Positions 10,369 to 32,080 of a stretch of DNA of 64,000 bases are shown one piece after another. Position numbers and translations under genes: made by a program. The stretch covers positions 1,083,501-1,147,500 of the forward strand of contig CATOTG010000006.1 of NCBI GenBank assembly GCA_951813015.1, in the 5' to 3' direction. Under the pieces are notes generated by a model. It saw only the letters and a list, made by a program, of their open reading frames with translations, did not search any database and had not been told where the DNA came from. The first letter of the stretch is position 1. Each line of letters opens with the position of its first letter. Source of the DNA: an uncultured Thermoanaerobaculia bacterium. GTDB lineage: Bacteria > Acidobacteriota > Thermoanaerobaculia > Multivoradales > Multivoraceae.

Positions 10369-11072
10369 ATGAGCGCCGCGAAGGTCGTCGTCATCGAGGA
10401 CGAACCCGACATCCTCGAGCTGATCGAGTACAACCTCCGCCGGGAGGGCTTCGAGGTCGTGACCGCCGCCAACGGCCGAGCGGGTCTTTCCGTGATCGGT
10501 CGCGAAAAGCCGGACCTCGTGCTGCTCGACCTGTTGCTGCCCGGCCTGGACGGTCTGGATGTCTGCCGCCGCCTTCGCGCGGTGGAATCGACGCGCGACC
10601 TGCCGGTGATCATGGTCACGGCTCGCGGCGAGGAGAGCGACGTCGTTCTGGGTCTGGGCGTCGGCGCCGACGACTACATCCACAAGCCCTTCAGCCCTCG
10701 CGAACTGATCGCCCGCGTCCGGGCCGTCCTGCGCCGGGGGCCGTTGCGCGAAAGCGATCCGGATCAAAGAGTCGTCCGCGGGCCGCTCGTCGTCGACCCG
10801 GTCAGGCACCGGGTCGCGGTCGACGGCCGGCGGCTGGAGTTCACGCCCACCGAGTTCGCCTCGTGCACTTCCTGGCTTCGCATCCGGGCCGCGTCTTCAC
10901 CCGTGGCCAACTCCTGGATCGGGCGATCGGCGATCGGGCAATCGTCATCGACCGGAACATCGACGTTCATGTCCGCGCCGTGCGCAAGAAACTCGGATCG
11001 CACCGCGACCTGATCGAGACGGTGCGCGGCATCGGCTACAGCTTCCGCGAAGACGAGGGCCGGGACGTGTAG
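10369..11072 (+). pseudogene. phoB: PhoB-type response regulator, frameshifted in the DNA-binding domain
   Basis: OmpR/PhoB-family response regulator. The receiver domain (residues 1-120) is intact: acidic pair near Glu10-Asp11, phospho-acceptor Asp54 in L-L-D-L-L-L-P-G, and the conserved Lys in H-K-P-F. The winged-helix domain reads to F-T-P-T-E-F-A and then loses frame. One frame over it continues H-F-L-A-S-H-P-G-R-V-F-T-R-G-Q-L-L to G-Y-S-F, a canonical PhoB-type C-terminus. Inserting one base near 10860 (a C in GCCTC) restores the full protein. Start is ATG giving M-S-A-A-K-V-V-V-I-E-D-E; the GAAGG upstream is distant. phoR begins about 50 nt after the stop. As written, the protein could not bind DNA. 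Confidence 0.8.
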
Positions 11073-11121
11073 GTTGTGGATACCCGGCTCGGCCGGATTC
11101 CCGGCCGTCTCAGGGGTTCCC

Positions 11122-12501
11122 ATGATTGGCTCACCTCTCTTCTGGCGTCTCTTTCTGGGCGGAGTCGCGCTGCTGGCTTCGGTCTGTTGCTGGGGCGGCG
11201 CGGGCGCCTCAGGCCGGACGGGCGCGGTCCTGGTCGGGGCGGTGGCGCTTCTGGCCGCGGCCGGCGCCGGTCTCGCCGCCGGCCGGTTGGCGGGCGGGCG
11301 CGAAGCCTGCTGGCCAGAGCCGCGGCGCTGGGCTCCCCCGGGCCGCCTCGGCGGGCCGGTCGCGGTGACGAATTCGCCCGCCTCGAGGCTTGTCTCGAGG
11401 AGAACGAAGCGCGTTTCGTGGAACAGGTCGAACAGCTCAGGGCGGAACGCAATCAGCTGACGGCGGTGCTGGGCGGCATGGTCGAGGGTGTGGTGGCGAT
11501 CGATCTCGACCGGCATGTGCTGCACCTGAACGCGGTCGCCGCGAAGTGGTTCAGACGCCCGGCGCCGGAGTCGGCGGTCGGACGTCCGATCTACGAACTG
11601 TCGCGCCAGCCGGAGATCTCGGGCGCTCTGATCGAGGCGATGGAGAGGCGGAGGCAGGTGAGTCGCACCTTCACCCTGGCCCGCTTCGCCGGCCAGGTCG
11701 ACGGACCGAACAGGTTCGAGCTGAACGCGTCGCCCCTGCTCTCGTCCCGCCGGGACGACGAAGTGGTCGAAGGGGCGGTGGCCGTGATCCACGACATCAC
11801 GGAGTTGGAGCGCCTGGAGAGCGTGCGGCGGGACTTCGTGTCGAATGTCTCGCACGAGCTGAAGACGCCGCTTACCGCGATTCACGGCTACGTGGAAACC
11901 CTGCTGGAGGCCGATCCGATCGACGGTCCGACGCGTGGCCGCTTCCTGCGCAAGATCCGCCGGCAGAGCAACCGTCTGGGCGCGCTGGTTTCCGATCTGC
12001 TCACTCTGTCGCGGATCGAGTCCGCGGCCGAGCCGCCGGCGACGATCCTCGATCTGCGGTCGCCGGCCGGCGAAGTGTTGAATCTGCTAGGTCCGGCGGG
12101 CGAGGAGCGCGGTCTCGAACTGGTCGCCGACTTCCCGCAGGCAGCGGTCGAGGTCCTGGGCGAAGAGGAAGCGATCCGGCAGGCGCTGTCGAACCTGGTC
12201 GACAACGCGGTCAAGTACTCGTCGTCAGGCGGTCGCGTGCTCGTTCGCCTGCAGACGGAGAACGGGCGGGCGGTGCTCGAGTGTCGAAGACGAGGGACCG
12301 GGCATCGCCGGCGAACATCTGGACCGGATCTTCGAACGCTTCTACCGTGTCGACCGGGCCCGTTCCAGGGAGCTCGGCGGCACCGGCCTCGGCCTGGCGA
12401 TCGTCAAGAACGTCGCCAGACGGCACGGTGGCGGAGTAGAGGTGGAAAGCGAACGGGGGCGGGGCTCGACGTTCCGTTTCTGGTTGCCCTCCGCCGGCTG
12501 A
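11122..12501 (+). pseudogene. phoR: PhoR-type sensor histidine kinase with two frameshifts
   Basis: Membrane sensor kinase partner of PhoB. The N-terminus (M-I-G-S-P-L-F-W) has two hydrophobic segments within about 55 residues. A linker leads to a PAS-like domain (V-L-G-G-M-V-E-G-V-V-A-I-D), the dimerisation/phospho-acceptor box V-S-H-E-L-K-T-P-L-T, the N box [10 protein letters not shown], then G1/G2 boxes ([19 protein letters not shown]). The membrane part and the G boxes are in one frame and the middle kilobase in another. One base appears lost in the GC-rich run near 11300 and a T gained near 12282 (GAG-T-GTC). Both must be corrected for a complete kinase. An ATG with AGGGG upstream is preferred to an earlier TTG. 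Confidence 0.8.
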
Positions 12502-12506
12502 TGCGG

Positions 12507-12540
12507 GCTTCACGCGCTCTTCACATGGTTGCGCGACATT
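12507..12540 (+). promoter_or_regulatory. Predicted Pho box and promoter for phoU
   Basis: GCTTCAC (12507-12513) and TCTTCAC (12518-12524) are 11 bp apart, and a -10-like GACATT (12535-12540) follows exactly 10 bp after the second repeat. It lies just after the phoR stop, about 40 nt before phoU. Same sequence and geometry as the repeats before the beta-helix gene and the porin. Confidence 0.6.
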
Positions 12541-12580
12541 CGCCGCGGTTCCGGTTCCCGGGCCGACTAGGATTGGCGAC

Positions 12581-13237
12581 TTGAGGATTCACCTGCAACG
12601 AGACCTTGACCAGGTGACGCGGTCGCTGCTGGAAGTAGCGGCGATGGTCGAGGAGATGATCGCCGGGTCGCTCAGGGCGCTTCGGGAGCGGAGCGTCGAT
12701 CTGGCCCACGAGGTCCAGCGCAAGGATCGCGTGATCGACGCCCGCGAGATCGAGGTCGAAGAGGAGTGCCTCAAGATCCTCGCCCTGCACTCGCCGGTTG
12801 CCTCGGACCTCCGGATGGTCGTGACCTACCTGAAGGTGAACAACGATCTCGAACGGGCCGGCGATCTGGCCCGCAATCTCGCCGAGCGCGCGGAGAGTCT
12901 AGCGGTAGCCGAGCCGGTCGATATTCCGGAAGAGATCTGGGTCATGGCCGAGAGCATCCCGAAGATGCTCCGAGCGGCTCTCGACGCGGTCGTGGGTGGC
13001 GACACGGAACTCGCCCGCTCGGTCATCGCGGAGGACGAGGTCGTCGACCGCAGCCACGAGGCGATGTACGGCGTGGTTCGGAGGATGATCGAGAAGGAAC
13101 AGGCTTCGGTCGGCGTCAGCATCCAGTTCCTGTCGATCTCCCGCTATCTCGAGCGCCTGGCGGACCTGGCGACGAACATCGCCGAGGATGTCGTCTTCCT
13201 CGTCGACGGCGAAGTCGTGCGTCACCAGGCGTTGTAG
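12581..13237 (+). CDS. phoU: PhoU phosphate-signalling regulator
   Basis: Two-repeat, all-helical cytoplasmic protein of 218 residues that in other bacteria couples the Pst transporter state to PhoR and dampens Pho regulon expression. Both PhoU repeats are visible: E-E-E-C-L-K-I-L-A-L-H-S-P-V-A-S-D-L-R near residue 62 and a second helical pair with S-I-Q-F-L-S-I-S-R-Y-L-E-R-L-A-D-L-A-T-N after about 175; the metal-contacting E/D-rich helices are present. Start is TTG with AGGA 8 nt upstream. Intact, unlike phoB and phoR immediately upstream. Has its own Pho-box-like promoter, so expression apart from phoBR is likely. No pstSCAB genes lie in the window. Confidence 0.9.
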   Translation: MRIHLQRDLDQVTRSLLEVAAMVEEMIAGSLRALRERSVDLAHEVQRKDRVIDAREIEVEEECLKILALHSPVASDLRMVVTYLKVNNDLERAGDLARNLAERAESLAVAEPVDIPEEIWVMAESIPKMLRAALDAVVGGDTELARSVIAEDEVVDRSHEAMYGVVRRMIEKEQASVGVSIQFLSISRYLERLADLATNIAEDVVFLVDGEVVRHQAL

Positions 13238-13292
13238 CGTCCCCCTTGGGTCCGAGCCCCGATCGGCGAAGTGGACGGATGTTGCCGGGGGG

Positions 13293-13322
13293 GTTTACTG
13301 CCGCGGTGGAAGCGGCTAGACT
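13293..13322 (+). promoter_or_regulatory. Candidate promoter for the tRNA-Thr/tuf transcript
   Basis: TTTACT and TAGACT with an 18-nt spacer match sigma70 hexamers at 4 of 6 positions each. A hairpin, CCGCGGAG / CTCCGTGG (13344-13364), and three 10-bp repeats follow before the tRNA. Weak evidence: position and hexamers only. Confidence 0.3.
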
Positions 13323-13395
13323 CCGCCCCTTCCCTGCCATGCACCGCGGAGCCTGACTCCGTGGGGCAAGGTCCCATTGCGTGTCGAGGGGTGCC

Positions 13396-13425
13396 TTCCG
13401 GGAGATTCCGGGAGATTCCGGGAAG
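13396..13425 (+). repeat. Three tandem 10-bp repeats upstream of tRNA-Thr
   Basis: TTCCGGGAGA occurs twice exactly and a third time as TTCCGGGAAG, head to tail, in the untranslated leader of the tRNA-Thr/tuf gene cluster. Too short for CRISPR. Function unknown; may be replication slippage. Confidence 0.6.
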
Positions 13426-13497
13426 TTCGGGAGGGGAGATTTTGGGTGTCCCGCCACACGGTTCAGAGACTTGAAGATGGGGAATCCTGAGACGGCA

Positions 13498-13572
13498 GCC
13501 CACGTGGCTCAGGGGTAGAGCACTTCCTTGGTAAGGAAGGGGTCACCGGTTCAAATCCGGTCGTGGGCTCCA
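13498..13572 (+). tRNA. tRNA-Thr (anticodon GGT)
   Basis: Complete cloverleaf. The 7-bp acceptor GCCCACG pairs with CGTGGGC; the D arm contains GGCTCAGGGGTAGAGC; the anticodon stem CTTCC/GGAAG encloses the loop TTGGTAA, giving anticodon GGT (Thr, ACC/ACT); the T arm ACCGG-TTCAAAT-CCGGT is standard. The discriminator is T, and CCA is encoded. It sits directly before tuf, as in many bacteria (for example thrT-tufB of E. coli), and is probably cut from the same transcript. Confidence 0.95.
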
Positions 13573-13652
13573 GACGGACATCAAGGCAGCAAGTACACGA
13601 TTGCGAGTACACGGATAGTTGAGCCGCGAGAGCGGGAGAGGCAACGAGCGTC

Positions 13653-14846
<1,194 letters not shown>

Positions 14847-14886
14847 AGCGAGTTGAAGTTGGATTCGTGACTGGACTTGAGGACTC

Positions 14887-14962
14887 AGGCCAGTAGCTCA
14901 ATTGGTAGAGCATCGGTCTCCAAAACCGAAGGTTGGGGGTTCGAGACCCTCCTGGCCTGCCA
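14887..14962 (+). tRNA. tRNA-Trp (anticodon CCA)
   Basis: Cloverleaf with acceptor AGGCCAG/CTGGCCT, D arm with AGCTCAATTGGTAGAGC, anticodon stem TCGGT/ACCGA with loop CTCCAAA (anticodon CCA), T arm with GTTCGAGAC, discriminator G and encoded CCA. It lies between tuf and secE, a common arrangement. The rpmG gene often found here is absent: only 128 nt separate the tRNA from secE. Confidence 0.95.
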
Positions 14963-15090
14963 GATGTTCTTGGAGCGATTCCGGGGACGCGTTGCAGAAA
15001 GTCGAGATAGCGCGAAGAACGCCGGGATGGAGAACGGGTTTCGCGGAGACAGGGCGAGTTTGACGGAGACCGGAAGGGGCAGGGTGAGAT

Positions 15091-15291
15091 ATGGCGGCAA
15101 TCGGCAGGCTTGGAGCGTTCCTGGGAGAGGTGCGCACCGAGATGAAGAAGGTCACGTTCCCGTCGCGGGAGGAGGTCGTGGGTACGACGATCGTCGTGCT
15201 GATCACGAGCGTCATCTTCGCCATCTTCCTGTGGATTGCCGACGTCGTGATCCTGCGTCTCTACAACGGCCTCAACGGCATCTTCGATTGA
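15091..15291 (+). CDS. secE: Preprotein translocase subunit SecE
   Basis: Single-spanning clamp subunit of the SecYEG protein channel in the inner membrane. 66 residues: an amphipathic helix with the family motif E-M-K-K-V-T-F-P-S-R-E-E-V (about 17-29) precedes one membrane segment (T-I-V-V-L-I-T-S-V-I-F-A-I-F-L-W-I). This is the short one-helix form found outside enterobacteria. The ATG has AGGGTGAG upstream. nusG follows after 34 nt, the conserved secE-nusG pairing. secY is 26 kb downstream in the spc cluster. Confidence 0.95.
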   Translation: MAAIGRLGAFLGEVRTEMKKVTFPSREEVVGTTIVVLITSVIFAIFLWIADVVILRLYNGLNGIFD

Positions 15292-15325
15292 GTTCGGAGA
15301 TCGGAGCGAGAGCGGGGAGCACCTG

Positions 15326-15958
15326 ATGAGCGAGGTCGAAACGGCAGCCATGGACGACGTCGAGGTTGCGGCGGACGGCGGTGAGGAATCCTCGGCGGCG
15401 CCGCGGCAGTGGTACATCGTCCATACCTACTCGGGTTACGAGGAGCGCGTCCGGGAGACGCTGCGGCAGCGCGCCGAGGCCCACGGTCTCGGCCACGCGT
15501 TCGGTGAGGTCCGCATTCCGACCGAGACGATCGTCGAACTGAAGGGCGGGAAGAAACGGGAGACGCAGCGCAAGTTCTTCCCCGGCTACATCCTGGTGGA
15601 GATCGAGTGCGAGCAGCGCGGCGACGGGCGGCTGAAGATCTCGGACCAGGCCTGGCACGTGGTCAAGAACACGCCGAAGGTGACCGGCTTCGTCGGCACC
15701 GGCAAGGAACCGACGCCGCTCGATCAGGCCGAGGTCGACGCGATCATCGAGAAGGTCGTCACGGCGAAGGAGAAGCCGAAGCCGAAGTACCTGTTCGAGA
15801 AGGGCGAGCTGGTCAAGATCGTGGATGGGCCCTTCAACAACTTCACCGGCACCGTGGAAGAGATCAACCTGGATCGAAGCACGTTGAAGGTGATGGTCAC
15901 GATCTTCGGCCGCCAGACGCCGGTCGAGCTGGAGTTCCTTCAGGTCCAGAAGACCTGA
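15326..15958 (+). CDS. nusG: Transcription termination/antitermination factor NusG
   Basis: NGN-KOW elongation factor that binds RNA polymerase at the clamp and contacts Rho or ribosomal S10. 210 residues: an acidic N-terminal extension of about 28 residues not present in short NusG, the NGN domain starting W-Y-I-V-H-T-Y-S-G-Y-E with F-F-P-G-Y-I-L-V, and a KOW domain with V-D-G-P-F-N-N-F-T-G-T-V-E-E. Placed between secE and rplK, the classical order, and probably co-transcribed with both. Confidence 0.96.
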   Translation: MSEVETAAMDDVEVAADGGEESSAAPRQWYIVHTYSGYEERVRETLRQRAEAHGLGHAFGEVRIPTETIVELKGGKKRETQRKFFPGYILVEIECEQRGDGRLKISDQAWHVVKNTPKVTGFVGTGKEPTPLDQAEVDAIIEKVVTAKEKPKPKYLFEKGELVKIVDGPFNNFTGTVEEINLDRSTLKVMVTIFGRQTPVELEFLQVQKT

Positions 15959-16020
15959 GGACGGATGAACTGAGCGGATGAACGGCGAGTTCGGTCCTTG
16001 TTGAAAGCAGGTAGGGAGCG

Positions 16021-16461
16021 ATGGCGAAGAGAACGACGGGCAAGAGAGTAACGGGGCAGATCAAGCTCCAGATCCCCGCTGGCGGGGCGACGCCGGCGCC
16101 TCCGGTCGGTCCTGCCCTGGGCCAGGCCGGCCTGAACATCATGGACTTCTGCAAGGCGTTCAATGCCAGGACGCAGGGCGACGGGGGGTTGATCATCCCG
16201 GTCGTGATCACGGTCTACGCTGACCGCACGTACTCGTTCATCACGAAGACGCCGCCGGCCGCGGTGCTGCTGCTCAAGGCGGCCGCCCTGGACAAGGGAT
16301 CGGCCGAGCCCAACCGGGACAAGGTGGGCAGGGTGACCCGCGCCCAGGTCGAGGAGATCGCCCGAACGAAGATGCCCGACCTGAACGCGGTCGACCTGGA
16401 TGGCGCCTGCAGGATCATCGCTGGCACTGCCCGGTCGATGGGGCTGGAGGTCGACGCCTGA
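16021..16461 (+). CDS. rplK: 50S ribosomal protein L11
   Basis: Part of the GTPase-associated centre of the large subunit. 146 residues. The N-terminal domain has the conserved proline-rich [19 protein letters not shown] and the C-terminal domain [24 protein letters not shown], both typical. One small deviation: an extra K-R-T-T-G-K-R at the N-terminus. First gene of the rplK-rplA-rplJ-rplL cluster; the next gene starts 44 nt later. Confidence 0.96.
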   Translation: MAKRTTGKRVTGQIKLQIPAGGATPAPPVGPALGQAGLNIMDFCKAFNARTQGDGGLIIPVVITVYADRTYSFITKTPPAAVLLLKAAALDKGSAEPNRDKVGRVTRAQVEEIARTKMPDLNAVDLDGACRIIAGTARSMGLEVDA

Positions 16462-16505
16462 TCGGCGTCGAGGCGTCAAGGGAACACTGGGCAAGGAGAA
16501 CGAGC

Positions 16506-17210
16506 GTGGCCAGGGAAGGCAGGAAGTACAGAGAGGCGAAGGCGGCGGTAGGCGACCGTCCGCACGGGCTTGAAGAGGCCCTGGAACAGGTCAAGAACGG
16601 CAGCTTCGCCGGGTTCGACGAGACGGTGGAGATCGCGATTCGCCTGGGGGTTAACCCCAGGCACGCGGATCAGATGGTGCGCGGCACGGTCGTTCTGCCG
16701 CACGGCACCGGACGCACCGTTCGGGTGCTGGTGTTCGCCTCCGGCGAGAAACTCCAGGAGGCCGAGGCTGCCGGCGCCGACGAAGTCGGCGGCGAGGAGC
16801 TGGCAAAGAAGATTCAGGGCGGCTGGCTGGACTTCGACGCGGTCGTCGCGACACCGGACATGATGCGTGTCGTGGGGCGGCTGGGTCGCGTGCTGGGCCC
16901 CCGCGGTCTGATGCCCAACCCGAAGACCGGGACCGTCACCGTCGACGTGGCGAAGGCCATCGGGGACATCAAGGCGGGCAAGGTCAACTTCCGGGTGGAC
17001 AAGGCCGGAATCATCCATGCGCCGCTGGGCAAGGTTTCGTTCGACACGGAGCGATTGAAGGAAAACGCCGCGGTGCTGTTGGCCGAAGTGGTCCGTGCGC
17101 GGCCCAGCGCAGCCAAGGGTACGTACGTCCGCTCGGTGAACCTGAGTTCCACGATGGGCCCGGGCGTTCGGGTCGACACGGCTGAAGCCGCTGCCGTGGA
17201 AGCGTCGTAG
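16506..17210 (+). CDS. rplA: 50S ribosomal protein L1
   Basis: L1-stalk protein; in other bacteria also a translational repressor of its own mRNA. 234 residues, with the conserved [15 protein letters not shown] near residue 38, [17 protein letters not shown] near 127, and [14 protein letters not shown] start preceded by AAGGAG. rplJ follows after only 30 nt, so there is no room for a separate L10 leader of the usual kind at that junction. Confidence 0.96.
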   Translation: MAREGRKYREAKAAVGDRPHGLEEALEQVKNGSFAGFDETVEIAIRLGVNPRHADQMVRGTVVLPHGTGRTVRVLVFASGEKLQEAEAAGADEVGGEELAKKIQGGWLDFDAVVATPDMMRVVGRLGRVLGPRGLMPNPKTGTVTVDVAKAIGDIKAGKVNFRVDKAGIIHAPLGKVSFDTERLKENAAVLLAEVVRARPSAAKGTYVRSVNLSSTMGPGVRVDTAEAAAVEAS

Positions 17211-17240
17211 GCGACTGAGACTGTCTGGAGGAGAGTCGGA

Positions 17241-17768
17241 ATGGCACTGACACGGGAGACGAAGGCCGAGTTGCTGGCCAACTACCAGAGCGACATGGCC
17301 GGAGTGCCGCATGCGTTCCTGGTTGGATTCTCCGGCATTACGGTGGGGCAGGTCGACGATCTGCGACGCCGGGTGCGAACGGCCGGCGGCGGCTACTCGG
17401 TGGTCAAGAACCGGATAGCCAAGCTCGCCTTTGAAGACACCGGCCTTGGCGCTCTCTCGGAGCACCTGACAGGGCCGACGGCGATCGCTTACAGCGAGAA
17501 CGATCCCGTCGGGTTGGCCAGGACGCTGACCGAGTTCGCGAAGGACGTGCCGGTGATCGAATTCAAGGCCGGCCTGGTGGACGGCCAGGCGGTTTCCGCC
17601 GACGCGATACAGAAGATCGCCAATATTCCGAGCCGGGAGGCTCTGGTGGCGAAGCTCCTGTTCCTGCTCCAGTCGCCGATTGCACGGTTGGTGCGGGGTC
17701 TGGGCGACGTGACGCCGCAGTTCCTGCGCACCCTGAACGAGATTGCAAGCCAGAAGGAAGAGGGCTGA
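17241..17768 (+). CDS. rplJ: 50S ribosomal protein L10
   Basis: Base of the L7/L12 stalk. 175 residues with the family pattern: an N-terminal RNA-binding region (V-K-N-R-I-A-K-L-A at about 54), T-G-P-T-A-I-A-Y in the middle, and a C-terminal helix that carries L7/L12 dimers. GGAGGAGAG precedes the ATG. A hairpin lies in the 75-nt gap before rplL, where many bacteria adjust the higher output of L7/L12. Confidence 0.95.
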   Translation: MALTRETKAELLANYQSDMAGVPHAFLVGFSGITVGQVDDLRRRVRTAGGGYSVVKNRIAKLAFEDTGLGALSEHLTGPTAIAYSENDPVGLARTLTEFAKDVPVIEFKAGLVDGQAVSADAIQKIANIPSREALVAKLLFLLQSPIARLVRGLGDVTPQFLRTLNEIASQKEEG

Positions 17769-17798
17769 CCGTAGCCCCAGTCAACGATGTTTGGAACC

Positions 17799-17819
17799 GC
17801 GGCGCCCGACTGGCGCCGC
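17799..17819 (+). promoter_or_regulatory. Hairpin between rplJ and rplL
   Basis: Perfect 8-bp stem GCGGCGCC / GGCGCCGC with a 5-nt loop in the rplJ-rplL gap. No T-run, so not a standard terminator. It could set mRNA processing or stability around rplL, which must be made at several times the level of L10. Confidence 0.45.
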
Positions 17820-17843
17820 TGAACAGGAAGGGGATCCAAGGAA

Positions 17844-18221
17844 ATGGCAGTAGCAGCAGCGGAGCTGATCAAGCAGATCGACGAGATGACCGTGCTCGAG
17901 CTGAACACGCTGGTCAAGGAGCTCGAAGATCATTACGGTGTGTCGGCGGCGGCGGCGGCGGTCCCGGTGGCCGCGGCCGGTGGCGGCGAGGCCGAAGAGG
18001 CCGAAGAGCAGACCGAATTCGATGTGCAGTTGACCTCGTTCGGCGACAAGAAGATCGCCGTCATCAAGGTCGTGCGCGAAGTCACGAGTCTCGGTTTGAA
18101 GGAAGCCAAGGACCTGGTCGAATCGGCGCCGGTCGCCGTCAAGGAAGCCGTCTCGAAGGACGAGGCCGACGAGGTCAAGTCGAAAATCGAGGAGGCCGGC
18201 GGGCAGGCCGAGGTCAAGTAG
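17844..18221 (+). CDS. rplL: 50S ribosomal protein L7/L12
   Basis: Stalk protein that recruits translational GTPases. 125 residues: an N-terminal dimerisation helix ([14 protein letters not shown]), an Ala/Gly-rich hinge (about 33-52, with [15 protein letters not shown]) and a C-terminal globular domain with [16 protein letters not shown] and [10 protein letters not shown]. All as in the family. 243 nt separate it from rpoB. Confidence 0.96.
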   Translation: MAVAAAELIKQIDEMTVLELNTLVKELEDHYGVSAAAAAVPVAAAGGGEAEEAEEQTEFDVQLTSFGDKKIAVIKVVREVTSLGLKEAKDLVESAPVAVKEAVSKDEADEVKSKIEEAGGQAEVK

Positions 18222-18230
18222 CCATTCCGG

Positions 18231-18260
18231 CTGGCGATCTTCTCCCGGTCGGCGTAGAAT
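18231..18260 (+). promoter_or_regulatory. Weak candidate promoter in the rplL-rpoB gap
   Basis: CTGGCG and TAGAAT with an 18-nt spacer lie near the start of the 243-nt non-coding stretch before rpoB. Only the -10 is good. The rest of the gap holds a short CTCGC/GCGAG stem (near 18352) and no gene. An internal promoter or processing site for rpoBC is common here in other bacteria. Confidence 0.25.
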
Positions 18261-18464
18261 CACGTTGGCCAACCTCGACCCGGCATTCGGCGCCGGGGTG
18301 GCATTCGTGTGGTCGCCCCGTCGCTCCGGCTCTACCGTTCCCTGTCCGCTCGCCGAAGCGAGGCGGATCACTCCGGGGGCACTTGCGCTTGTCGCGCCTC
18401 CGGTTTCAGCACCTGCCTTGCTCGCGCCTTTGCCCAGAGGACCTGAAGTAGGAGACATCGAAGC

Positions 18465-22736
<4,272 letters not shown>

Positions 22737-22749
22737 GGGAGGTCGCCTG

Positions 22750-27234
<4,485 letters not shown>

Positions 27235-27537
27235 CGGCCTGGGCCGTTGGACGCCGTCCGGCCACCAGGGACCTGTCCGCTGGACTGCAACTGAGACTTC
27301 CCACATCGGGGCTTCCCCGGCTCTCAGGTTTCTGCTAACGTTCGCGCCCTTGTGCGGCTCGCGCGGAGCGGGCCAAAGAGAGTCCACCACCACGTCTGCG
27401 AGCCAGGCCTTGAACCGGGTGTCCACCCGGTGCTGAGCGCAGCGCAAAACGCTGCGCGCGGTCAGCCAGGTCGGTTCGCTCCGGCTTCGGGTCTTTCCCG
27501 ATCGGCCGGTTTCTTGTGCCGTCAAGCAGGAGTATTG
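27235..27537 (+). promoter_or_regulatory. Structured non-coding leader between rpoC and rpsL
   Basis: 303-nt gap without a gene. It holds two hairpins close together: ACCGGGT/ACCCGGT with loop GTCC (27414-27431), then a 13-bp stem (27432-27466) made of GCTGA/TCAGC outside and GCGCAGCG/CGCTGCGC inside, with a 4-nt bulge and a CAAAA loop. No T-run follows either. The position immediately upstream of the str operon suggests a termination/antitermination or autoregulatory leader. The promoter of the str operon is probably here but no convincing hexamer pair was found. Confidence 0.45.
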
Positions 27538-27912
27538 ATGCCCACCATTCGCCAACTGGTCCGCAAGGGCCGCCAGCGCCAGGTCGTGAAGACCAAGAGC
27601 CCGGCGCTCCAGGGTTCGCCGCAGAGGCGCGGCGTGTGCGTGCGCGTGTATACGCAGACGCCGAAGAAGCCGAATTCGGCCTTGCGCAAGGTGGCTCGCG
27701 TTCGGCTGACCAACGGCATCGAGGTCACGACCTACATTCCCGGCGTTGGGCACAATCTCCAGGAGCACTCGATCGTGCTCATTCGCGGCGGCCGGGTGAA
27801 GGACCTGCCCGGCGTTCGTTACCACGTGATTCGCGGCACTCTGGATGCGGTCGGCGTCGATGAACGCCGCCGGGGGCGATCGAAGTACGGCGCCAAGCGG
27901 CCCAAGAACTGA
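27538..27912 (+). CDS. rpsL: 30S ribosomal protein S12
   Basis: Decoding-centre protein, 124 residues. The streptomycin-relevant lysines are wild type: the T-P-K-K-P-N-S loop and G-G-R-V-K-D-L-P-G. The start is the ATG giving [10 protein letters not shown], preceded by AGGAG; an open frame extends further upstream but lacks similarity to S12. First gene of the str operon (rpsL-rpsG-fusA-tuf). Confidence 0.97.
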   Translation: MPTIRQLVRKGRQRQVVKTKSPALQGSPQRRGVCVRVYTQTPKKPNSALRKVARVRLTNGIEVTTYIPGVGHNLQEHSIVLIRGGRVKDLPGVRYHVIRGTLDAVGVDERRRGRSKYGAKRPKN

Positions 27913-27931
27913 GTCGGAAGGAACCTGAACG

Positions 27932-28405
27932 ATGCCGCGACGCCGCGAAGTCCCCAAGCGCCAGATCCTGCCCGACCCGCTGTACAACTCGCAGTTGGTC
28001 AGCAAGTTCGTCAACGTCCTGATGAAGGACGGCAAGAAGTCCATCGCCGAACGCATCCTCTATGACGCTCTGAACACGATCAAGGAGCGCACCGGCGAGG
28101 AGGATCCGGTGGCCGTCTTCCAGAAGGCGATCGACAACGTGAAGCCGGCGGTGGAAGTCAAGTCGAGACGCGTTGGTGGCTCGACCTACCAGGTTCCGAT
28201 CGAGGTGCGGCCCGCACGCAAGCTGGCCCTGGCCATGCGATGGCTGATTCAGGCGGCAAAGGGCCGCAGCGAGAAGACGATGAGACTGCGGTTGGCTGGC
28301 GAGTTGCTCGACGCGGCCGAGAACCGTGGAGTGGCGATCAAGAGGAAAGAGGACACCCACCGGATGGCAGAAGCGAACAGGGCCTTTTCCCACTACCGCT
28401 GGTAG
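27932..28405 (+). CDS. rpsG: 30S ribosomal protein S7
   Basis: Assembly-initiating protein of the 30S head; in E. coli also the autoregulator of the str operon. 157 residues, starting M-P-R-R-R, with conserved [15 protein letters not shown], the beta-hairpin [12 protein letters not shown] and C-terminal [12 protein letters not shown]. 19 nt after rpsL. 240 nt without a gene follow before fusA: a GGCGCC stem near 28417-28438 and a pyrimidine-rich stretch, no clear signal. Confidence 0.97.
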   Translation: MPRRREVPKRQILPDPLYNSQLVSKFVNVLMKDGKKSIAERILYDALNTIKERTGEEDPVAVFQKAIDNVKPAVEVKSRRVGGSTYQVPIEVRPARKLALAMRWLIQAAKGRSEKTMRLRLAGELLDAAENRGVAIKRKEDTHRMAEANRAFSHYRW

Positions 28406-28645
28406 CGGATGATCGCGGCGCCGCCCTGGGCCGGCGCCCGCATCGTTCCCTGCCCCTCAGGTTGTTCACGGCCCATCCCCTCGCCGCCTGCTTTCCGTGT
28501 CGAGCGGCGTCTGACACGTTTTACCCCTTCATCCGTCCTCCTGTTTCTTCACCTGTTTCCCATCTTCGAACAACGAACGCCTCCCGAACCGACCCCCTCC
28601 CGACCGGCCGACCACACTCCAGAACCCGATCTCAGCCGCTGCGTC

Positions 28646-30718
<2,073 letters not shown>

Positions 30719-30837
30719 GCCCGACGGGCCCGGCCGCCAACCGTTCAGCAGCAGTTCTTTCAAGACACCCCTCCGGACAAGACAAACCAGCCAAGACAAG
30801 TAACCAGGCATCAAACCGAGATAGCAGGAGCACCGCA

Positions 30838-32031
<1,194 letters not shown>

Positions 32032-32080
32032 AAGTTTCCAGGCGCGGCAGGTATTCGAGGAAGGTTGGGATCAGGCAGAA

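Noticed and set aside
13396-13425. Tandem 10-bp repeats as CRISPR
   Set aside because: Units are 10 bp without spacers and there are no cas genes.
32032-32080. S10 operon leader for L4 control
   Set aside because: The 49-nt tuf-rpsJ gap is too short for the known leader and shows no hairpin series.
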